Assembly (NCBI GenBank): GCA_050084985.1
Contig: JBITNC010000001.1
Coordinates: 152,892,001 to 152,956,000 of the forward strand
Origin: Nageia nagi
Lineage: Eukaryota; Pinophyta
Length of the DNA stretch: 64,000 nt
Reading direction: 5' to 3'
The notes below the pieces were generated by a model. The model ran no database searches and was not told the DNA's origin. It saw nothing but the letters and a program-made list of their open reading frames with translations. Made by a program: the position numbers and the translations under genes. This document shows positions 56,097-64,000 of this stretch, in pieces (position 1 is the stretch's first letter; every line of letters begins with the position of its first letter).

Positions 56097-56880
56097 GGGT
56101 ATTTTTCTTAAAACCCCATTTTTGTGCATATCATGCAATCATTAAGGACAATAAAATTATGTTTACATCATACATCTTATCAAATAATTCACAAGACTTG
56201 CATATTCTTCCATATTTTGCATGCATGTTGTAGGGCCTTTTTTGAAAATCCATTTTATGTATATCTTGCAATCATTACAAACCATTAAACTATTGTTGTA
56301 TCATGCATATTTTCAAAAACTTCTTGGTCGTATGTATTCTTCTTGCATACATCTTAGGGATATTTTTAGAAAACCCATTTTGTGTATATCTTGCAATCAT
56401 TATCTATCATTAAACTATGTTTGCATCAAGCATCTTGCCAAATTACTAGGCCTTGTATATGCTTCTATATTTTGCATACATATCTTAAGGCCTTTTTTAA
56501 AACCCCCATTTTATACATGTCATGCAATCATTGTAGACTATGATACTATGTTTGCATCATGCATTATATTAAATAATTCCTAGGCCTTATGTAATCTTCC
56601 ACATTTTGAATATAGATATTAGAGTCTATTGTGCATATTGTGAAATCATTTAAAACCATGAAATTATATTTGCATCATGCATCTTATCAAACAATTCCAA
56701 GGCCTTTTATATTCTTCCATATTTTGCATAGATGTCTTAGGGTCTTTTTCAAAAAACCCATTTTTTATGTATCATGCAATTATTGTAAACCATGAAACTA
56801 TTTTTTCATCATGCATCTTGTTAAACAATTTTTTAGCCTTGTGTATTCTTCATTATTTTGCATGCATATCTATTAGGGAA
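56097..56880. repeat. Minisatellite, about six 121-134-bp units
   Basis: A unit with the landmarks CCCATTTT, ATCATGCAATCATT, CTATGTTTGCATCATGCATC, AGGCCTT, ATTCTTCCATATTTTGCAT and CTTAGGG starts near 56115, 56249, 56376, 56507, 56628 and 56759. Units differ by substitutions and small indels. The plus-strand open frames here (56221-56583 and 56677-56961) are translations of the repeat and not genes. A more diverged partial unit lies near 57545-57640. Confidence 0.9.
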
Positions 56881-58045
56881 TTAAAAACTATAACATTTTA
56901 TTTACAAGCACCAAGTAGAAACATCCATATTCCCAATTTATATTTTATGGATATTTTGTAAGTAAAATTCAAATATCTCAAGATAGCCTATATGATCAAT
57001 AAGGTCAACAATGCATGTATAATGATTCATCTTACGAATAATGATTTAACTTATTACTTTTAGTCTAATTGTACAACCATGAAAAAAGAAAATTTATAAC
57101 TTTTTGATAAGTTTGTTATAACAATCATATCAACATTTGGGCTATATTTTTAGAAATAAAGATTATGCAATGTAGATGGAACATGAACAAACACATAAGA
57201 ATAATAAGATCCAAATATTCTCTACAATTTAAATCAAAAACCTAGATAATGTCATTATCCCTAGTTAATAAGCATGCCCTTTTATCAAGTATAGACTTTA
57301 GTGTCCTCTCCTATCCTTACATGGAAATTAAAATCTTAGATAAATTTACAATAACACATAATAAAAACTAAGTCAACTATTTTAAATGATAAATAATATT
57401 TGTACATTATTTGATGGCTCTAGGTTAGCAGATATTGAGCTAATGTTTGTGCTTTGTAATAAAGGGGTAGGTTATTCTAAAATGTCTTATGGAATTATAT
57501 GTAAGGGATCAATACAACTTTAGGGGTGCAACATGTAAGCATTTCAAATTGCATATTGTTCAATCATTGTAATCCATGAAATTGTGTCCATGTCATGTAT
57601 ATCATACATTTTGTATACATGTATATCATGTTTTGTAAGCATTTTGATAATGAAGTTAAACAATTCCTCAAGAGATCCTATATGGGCAAGAAGGTCAATG
57701 ATGAATATAATGATTCATCCCAAGAATAATACAATAAGAGTCACTCATTCTATTAAATTATTTATAGCCTTAACCCATTATACATGCATGGTTGCATGCA
57801 AGTATAATATCATTAATACCATTGGGATTCTTCAAGTGCTTCATCATATTAAAGAGTCTAATATCATTAATACCTACATTACTACATGGAGATAATACAC
57901 TCCTTCATTGTTTTCTTTATAATGAGCCTGTACAGGGACATACTTTTTTATGTAGAAAAGAAATTATTTCTTAGCATAGATCAAAGTTAAATTTTATCTT
58001 TCCTATGATGTGGCCAAGTATAAGGAGAGTTTTTTGTCAAAGATC
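56881..58045. other. No gene recognised; diverged repeat pieces
   Basis: 56945-57050 and 57630-57735 share a block including TATAATGATTCATC and an AAGGTCAA word, so there is a larger, older repeat here. The open frames 57584-57895 and 57792-57974 show no domain. The CACTA coding region begins right after this stretch. Confidence 0.45.
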
Positions 58046-60640
58046 ATGGATAAAACATGGCTACAAGAACCTATAAATAATGATGAATTTGTACATGGGG
58101 TTGAGAAAATGATTAATTTTATAATAAACTAAAATAATTAGATGTCCATGTTGAATGTGCTAAAATATGAAAACTCTTGGTTTTGAGGATCTTCTTGAGT
58201 GCTTATTTTTTAATGGAATTGGTAAGATATATATTGATTTTTTTGCATAGAGAAAAATGATATAATTTTTACCAATATGGATCAAATGCATGCACTTCCA
58301 TGGATGAATGTACAAATATAAAATGTGTATAAGATGATATCACCACAATGGTTAATATCAATTACTCAAAGAGAGGAAAATAACTACAAGATAATCATAT
58401 CGAGTTATAATATACTATTGATGAATTTTGTAGCATGGTAAGATATGATGATAAAAAACCATTATACCTAGGATATACAAAGTAGATATAACTAGTTATA
58501 ATAGCTATATCATACTAGCTCAAAGCAAAAGATAACTAGTCATATGAAGGATTTAGTGAGATATTATAGTTGTTAAAAGTTATGCCCATAATTGGTAATA
58601 TCATTCCAAATTCCCTATATGTAGTGAAGAAAATGTTGATGTTATTGGGATTAGATTATTTAATTATGCATGTATGTCAAAATTATTGTATTTTATATTG
58701 GAAAGATTATGAAAATGATGAGGCATTCAAAAAATATGGTTCACCTCGATTGAAAGTTGATCCTTGTCCAAAAAGTAAATAAAAAACTAAGGTTTCTATG
58801 AAGTTGTTGAAGTATTTCCCCATCATACCAAATTGGAAGATAAATTATAGGTAAGGAATAATATTATACCATCAAATTTGTCATATTTATTTCTTTCAAC
58901 ATTGTTAGTTCAAGATTAAGTGAGTTACTTTCTTCTTATAGATCAAATAATGCATGAATTATAAAAGAAATGCATGGGTTCAACCCTTTTTCTTACTTTA
59001 GTTCTCATTATTGTTGCTAGCCTATTTTGTTGTTCACATACAACCTACAACCATGGATGTGAATCAAGAGGAAGTATTCAATTATTAGCTTATTAATACC
59101 TATACCTTGGCAACCATGTAATTTTATTGATATTTATCTATAACCATTGGTTGATTACTTGCATAAAATATAGACTAAAGGAGTACAAATATATGATGCA
59201 TTTTAGAATACCACATTCATTATGAGAGCAATAATGATGTGGGTTATTCATTATTTACCTTCTTATGAAAACTTTCCAATATCAATGAAAAAGGGATTCT
59301 TAGCATGTCTAGTATATAAGGAGAAAATCTATAATAGCTTAGTGGCAGTCATAAGACCATTTACATTGGCCAATAGAATATTCCTTCTTAAATATCATTT
59401 ATTTATATATTAGAATTCAACTTTTAGTAACTAATAATACTGGATTAAAGCACTAATCCATTTAATTAGAAAGGAAATAATATAAAAAGTATAAGAAATC
59501 CTACCAATTTATGGAAAGAGCATGTCCAAAAGGAAATGTAAGAAGGATGGTGGTAGCACTACAATATGGAAGAAGAAATATATATTATTCAATCTATTGT
59601 ATTAGGAGAAATGATAATAAATTTCATTTATGTATTAATTTATTATTATATCTCTCAATGTTAAGTAATTTAGTTTCATATTTCTATCTATGAACCACAT
59701 CTTTTAGTTTATCACCTCTTGGATGTGATGTATGTGGAGAATAATATCTACAGAAGCTTGTTTTGGATATTATTAGGTATTTAAGTAAGAGAACATGATT
59801 GCATAAACTTGCATGATAATCTAAGAAATATAAAGATTAGAAAACCATTATATCTAGTAATCAACAAACATATAATATATCTTCAAGCAACTCCTAACAA
59901 TCTATTAAAGGTTGAGTAATAAAGGGTCTGTCAAATATTTTACAATATAAAGGTACATGATAGATATAGTTCAAATATTAGCAAATATGTCTCCATTAAA
60001 GAACTTGTGATATCCAATTTGAAATCAATTTTTTTTTTATGTTCTCATCCATTACCTTCTTCCAATACTACAACATGTGCTTGAAAAACTAACATAAAAA
60101 AATATTTGTAATTTGTGCATGTTCTACTGGAATATATGCAATAAAGTGATAAATCCATTGAAAATGGATAAATTAGAGGAAGATATCATGAATACCTTAT
60201 ATTTTCTTGAAAATTACTTCTATGTGGACCTATACAATATCAATGGATATACCCTTTCAAGAGGTTTATATGTATTCATTGGTTTCATAAATAATCATTT
60301 TTATAATTTTTGCATGGTATATGATCAAAATAAAAACTTATTTTCTTTTTCAAAATTTTGAAGATTTATAAGGGCTATGTAAAGAATTGAGTTAGGCCTA
60401 AAGGTTGTATTATTGAATGACATGTCATCAAGAAACCTATTTCATTCTATGCAAAATATGTGAGATAAATATAAGAAATTGGTTGCAATGAGGTAGGGAG
60501 TGATAAAGAAGAAGAAAATATAGTTTATGGGAGTCCAACATCCACTAACAAAATCTTTAATTTAGACCAAGTTTCTCTCAATAAATCCCATTTATACATT
60601 TTCCTTTACATGGATGAATTTTAACCTTGGGAAGAGTAAG
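58046..60640 (+). pseudogene. CACTA (En/Spm) TNP2-type transposase pseudogene
   Basis: Ordered pieces of a CACTA transposase. MDKTWLQEPINNDEFVHGVE and LFFNGIGKIYIDFF (58046-58240) match the N-terminal transposase-associated domain. IIPNSLYVVKKMLMLLGLDY, IMHVCQNYCILYWKDYE and LLKYFPIIP (58590-58830) match the region before the catalytic core. DIYLxPLVDYLHK and MRAIMMWVIHYLPSYENF (59130-59280) match the TNP2/Transposase_21 core. LLDVMYVENNIYRS and IRKPLYL (59720-59860) match the L-D-V-M-H-I-E-K-N-V-C motif. DKLEEDIMNTLYFLENYF (60158-60211), YKGYVKN and VRPKGCIIE (60367-60420), and SHLYIFLYMDEF (60588-60623) match the C-terminal DUF4218-type region. Many stops and frameshifts. I could not find CACTA terminal repeats on either side. 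Confidence 0.85.
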
Positions 60641-61190
60641 TATTTATTTATTATTTATGGTAAAATATTACTTAGATCAAATTTTACTTGATAAAGTTTG
60701 GTTCAAATTAGGAAGGACAATAAGAGTGATAAGGAATCCAACCCTTGTATAGAGAGAGATGAAATGGGGTTGTAAAAAATTCATATTCAAACAATCATCC
60801 CTTTGCTAGAAAATTAGGTTATTATTCTCTATTGAATACAAACTTTAATATATTGATAATAATGTAATGCTTTGTAATAATATTCAAAATTTTATTCTTT
60901 GTTTCATTTTTATGGAGATGAATAATGATGATGAATAATATAATAAAATGGTTAGCACATGGTTTGAGTCAAGATATAACAAAAATTTTAGGTTATTTGA
61001 TCAATAATTATATATGTAATTATAAATACATAAATGAAAAAAGAACAACTCAAAATAATGATGTGTGTGTTGTTGCAATTATCAAGTGTAGATCAAACAT
61101 AAAATAGAAAAATATGAATAATCACATATTATAGTGTTATAATGAAATAATTTTATTGAATTACATTAGTTTCAATACCCCCTATTGAAA
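60641..61190. other. No gene recognised
   Basis: AT-rich; the 60-codon frame at 60925-61107 has no family signature. It may include decayed CACTA 3' sequence. Confidence 0.3.
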
Positions 61191-63522
61191 TGTGATAGGA
61201 TGAATGTTCTTGATAATAAGAGTGGATGTAAAAATTATGAAATGGGCTTAAAACTTACATGAATGAGAAGCTACAAACAAGTATGTATACTAAGACTTAA
61301 CATAAAGTTGTTCACAATGAGCATAGTTCAAAAGATCCACTAACAATTATAGAAATGATTCCTATAATGAAAAAGACTTCATAGGATTAATTTAACTAAT
61401 TAAAAACTAGTAGGATTATGTAGCTTATATACATGTATCCTTCCAAAAAAAGAAAATTTACATTCACCAAACCATGGATCACTACTACAACCATCCCCTA
61501 TACATGAGTCTTATGTTTAGTTTTATAAACATAAATAACAAGTACACAACATAATAAACAATTTGCATTTTTGAAGTGTTAATAACACAACATTTTCAAT
61601 CATGGAGTCTTTAAACAAAATGCTCGTTCAATAAACTTAATATAACAAAAGTTTGAATTATACAATCCCCATACTTCACTATATTATACAAGGTCATAGC
61701 CCAAAGGTTCTGTAAGTATCAGTAGAAAGAACCTTTTAATAACTTATATACAAAATTACATCATGTAAAAACCAATATTTTTCACAAGACTATAATTACA
61801 ACTAAAGATGTTGTAGCTAAAATACTTAAGGTTTCAGATCACATAATTTCTTAAACCTTGTCTAGATTCTCAATGCCCTATAGAAGGTCCTAAAATTGAA
61901 GATATAAAGGTGATATTGAAATCATAGTAAGCATTATTCAATGTTCAACTTGCAAGTTTTCATATTGTTAGCCACATAATAAACCTAAGCATTGTTCAAA
62001 ATTTCCATGCATATTATTCAATAATAATTAAATTTATTAATTAATTATCATTATTCATATAATTTATTTCTTTTATATTAGGTTTTAGTTCAATTTTAGA
62101 CTCCTATGATAACAACTTGATAGGTAGACATGTAATCAAACCCTAATCGCTCCCAAGAAAATAACCCAAGTTTTGGTTTTCAATTTAAATTATGTTGTAG
62201 TTAAAAGTAATTTGAAATTTTCCATCTCATTAAATGAAATTTGGATACAAATGTTTGCAATGTAAAGCCAATGCAGAGTTCCTTGAGTTTTAGCATAAAG
62301 CATTTGCAATTATATGCAAAAATGAACAATATTCCTTTACAATGCAAATCTGCTTTCATAATATATATACAAATAATAAGAATATAGCATTCATAGTTAC
62401 CATTTCCATACAGAAATAAATTTTCATTAATGATTACATAATATTAAACTAGAATGCAAAGTATATGTATTATTTTAAATGATTCTATAGGCTTGACTAT
62501 GTAAACTAGCAATAATCAAAGTTAAAGGAGTGTTCATGAAACCCTACTTACCCAATAGTTTAGCCAAAACTAGTTAAACATCCAAGACTTAGGTAATAGC
62601 TACCTATGCTCAAGAAGACATAGAAACACCCAAGTATCACCTACACACAAGTTCCAGAACTCCCACTCCAAGTTGAATGATACTAAGAAAGATCTCTCAA
62701 GAAGAGGAATATCTTCTTACAATATATCAATATGGAGGGATAACAAAATACATATTTTTATAGTAAAAAGTATACCATTGGAGGAAATACCATAGCCTAG
62801 ATAAAGCCCTATATTTTCATAGTACAATGTGAGAAATCACTACAAAATAATCCTCAAATAAAATAATCATGAAGGTTGTACTTCCTATCAAGACTCCTCC
62901 CACAAATAACAAAAGGGAGCTCAACAAACCACTCCTAAACATCATGATGATGAAACTCCAATAGAACATTCCCTCATGAGACCTCTCAACAACTACCAAA
63001 AGCACTACAAGATACAATGGAATATTTTCTTTAGGGTTTCAACATAACATTCCTTCTCAACTGTGATCCAAGGGCCATGTGGTGTTATCCATTCCCTTCC
63101 TTCTAGCACCCACCTATTTAGTCAAATACAAATATTATATTGTTTTCCAAAGTCCACCATGGTATTAGTTTCAATATATAGGAACTTAGGTTAGTATACC
63201 TTTTAGCTTAGTCTTAGGATAGTATTAGGTAAATAGAGTTGAGTTAGGTTTTAGAATATAGTCTAGGTTTAGATTAGGGTATTTAATCATAAGGAAACAC
63301 AATCACATTCTTATCGTAATGTTAGCAACTATTTGCTAATCCCTCTTTCAATTTATTTTTGTAGATTTAATACATCTAAATGTAGAAAATAACATTATCA
63401 CCTTGATCAAGATCCAACTTGAATTGATAGTCTTCTAAGTTTTTCCCCAAACCCTGCATAAAAGTTCATACAATCTAGATCTATAATTGAAAGAAAAAAA
63501 GGGAAAAGGGTGGTATGCAACA
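61191..63522 (-). repeat. Probable 3' LTR of a minus-strand chromovirus, left end unresolved
   Basis: Minus-strand LTR start TGTTGCATACCACCC at 63522 follows CCTAGAGGGCAAGTA (tract-like) and the end of pol. The LTR runs leftward; no second copy is in the window, so 61191 is only a guess at its limit. No gene is seen; the minus frame 62817-63017 is hydrophobic and unrecognised. Confidence 0.4.
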
Positions 63523-63589
63523 TACTTGCCCTCTAGGATTAGAATCAATTCCCTAAATTTGCATTTGTACTGAGAAATAAATCAGGAAA

Positions 63590-64000
63590 TTATTATCTCA
63601 TGTTACTAACATCTTCCCAAGTAGCATAATTTTCAAAATAAAGATTCCATTGCACCTTGCATTCTTGAATCTTTTAATTTTTGAGCATCCTTGAGAACAA
63701 ATCCAAAATTTTCATAGGTTTAACTTCTACAGAAAAGGATTATATCATTTGAAGTTTATCTACATTGCAAATATAGTTAGGATCTAGTACATACTTATTT
63801 AAGAGTGACACATGAAACACATATGCATATTTGATATGTTTGAAGGTAGTTCTAACTTGTAAACTACTGGATTGACTCTTTTAAGGATAGTAAAGGATCA
63901 AATGTATGTAACTACAAGTTTAATATATTTGATTGCACTTTTTATAAGATTGAATCTTAAGAACACCTTATTTCCTTCTTGAAACTCTATGATAGTTATT
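63590..64000 (-). pseudogene. Chromovirus pol C-terminal remnant, runs off the window
   Basis: From 64000 leftward the minus strand shows a decayed segment equal to the G-P-F-x-I-x-x-x-I-G-x-V-A-Y-x-L-x-L-P block (KGPLSLKESIQ ...), then LDPNYICNVDKLQMI, VEVKPMKILD (about 63705-63735) and CKVQWNLYFENYATWEDVSN (about 63600-63660). The final V-x-W-x-x-x-x-x-x-x-A-T-W-E chromodomain-like tail is well preserved. It marks the C-terminus of a gypsy chromovirus integrase. Upstream pol lies beyond the window. Confidence 0.75.

Noticed and set aside
56221-56961. Open frames of 120 and 94 codons
   Set aside because: They are translations of the 130-bp minisatellite; the repeats keep a frame open by chance.
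56051-57735. CRISPR-like array
   Set aside because: Units are contiguous, 121-134 bp, with no short repeat-unique spacer pattern, and the DNA is clearly plant nuclear.
62835-63010. CACTACAAAA / CACTACAAGA words as CACTA terminal repeats
   Set aside because: There is no inverted partner at a suitable distance, and they fall within the probable chromovirus LTR.

Overview
The window reads as intergenic DNA from a large-genome seed plant, with a gymnosperm-like flavour. It is very AT-rich, and almost every recognisable piece is an LTR retrotransposon in some state of decay: Ty1/copia, several Ty3/gypsy chromoviruses, a Tat/Ogre-type gypsy, and non-autonomous LTR elements. There is also one eroded CACTA (En/Spm) DNA transposon. 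I found no intact host gene, no rRNA or tRNA gene, no CRISPR array and nothing prokaryotic. The species assignment is inference only; element families and PLS-type PPR sequence support 'plant', and long LTRs with old nested copies support a large genome.

Layout. 1-1660: 3' LTR and integrase tail of a minus-strand chromovirus. 1661-5086: debris with one unexplained open frame. 5087-13960: a fairly young plus-strand copia element with a 463-bp 5' LTR, a long leader carrying a captured PPR-gene fragment, gag-pol in a single frame broken only by stop codons, a hairpin-rich tandem array after pol, and a 3' LTR cut short. 13961-15948: 3' part of a non-autonomous LTR family ('LARD-D') encoding an acidic protein. 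15949-25535: a plus-strand gypsy ('Gypsy-C') with about 2.4-kb LTRs that appears to have landed in the LARD-D LTR, whose remainder may be 25536-26190. 26230-30420: minus-strand Tat/Ogre-type gypsy with PBS, gag, protease, an archaeal-type RNase H and RT, truncated after RT.

30627-41519: a chain of copies of a non-autonomous LTR family ('family A'), apparently without coding capacity, interrupted by a solo-like LTR of the next family. 41520-55225: two minus-strand chromoviruses ('Gypsy-B1' and 'B2') joined through a shared LTR, with a 1557-bp tandem duplication of integrase sequence between them and a second LARD-D element (51168-53639) nested in B2. 55226-57900: AT-rich DNA with a TG microsatellite and a 130-bp minisatellite. 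58046-60640: CACTA TNP2-type transposase pseudogene. 60641-64000: probable 3' LTR and pol tail of another minus-strand chromovirus that runs off the window.

Nothing here forms a working pathway. The genes are transposition machinery (gag capsid, aspartic protease, integrase, RT, RNase H, DNA transposase), nearly all disabled. The items most worth pursuing are the uncharacterised LARD-D family with its acidic protein, the hairpin array lying between two identical polypurine-tract sites in the copia element, the PPR capture, and the RNase H-before-RT order in the Tat element.
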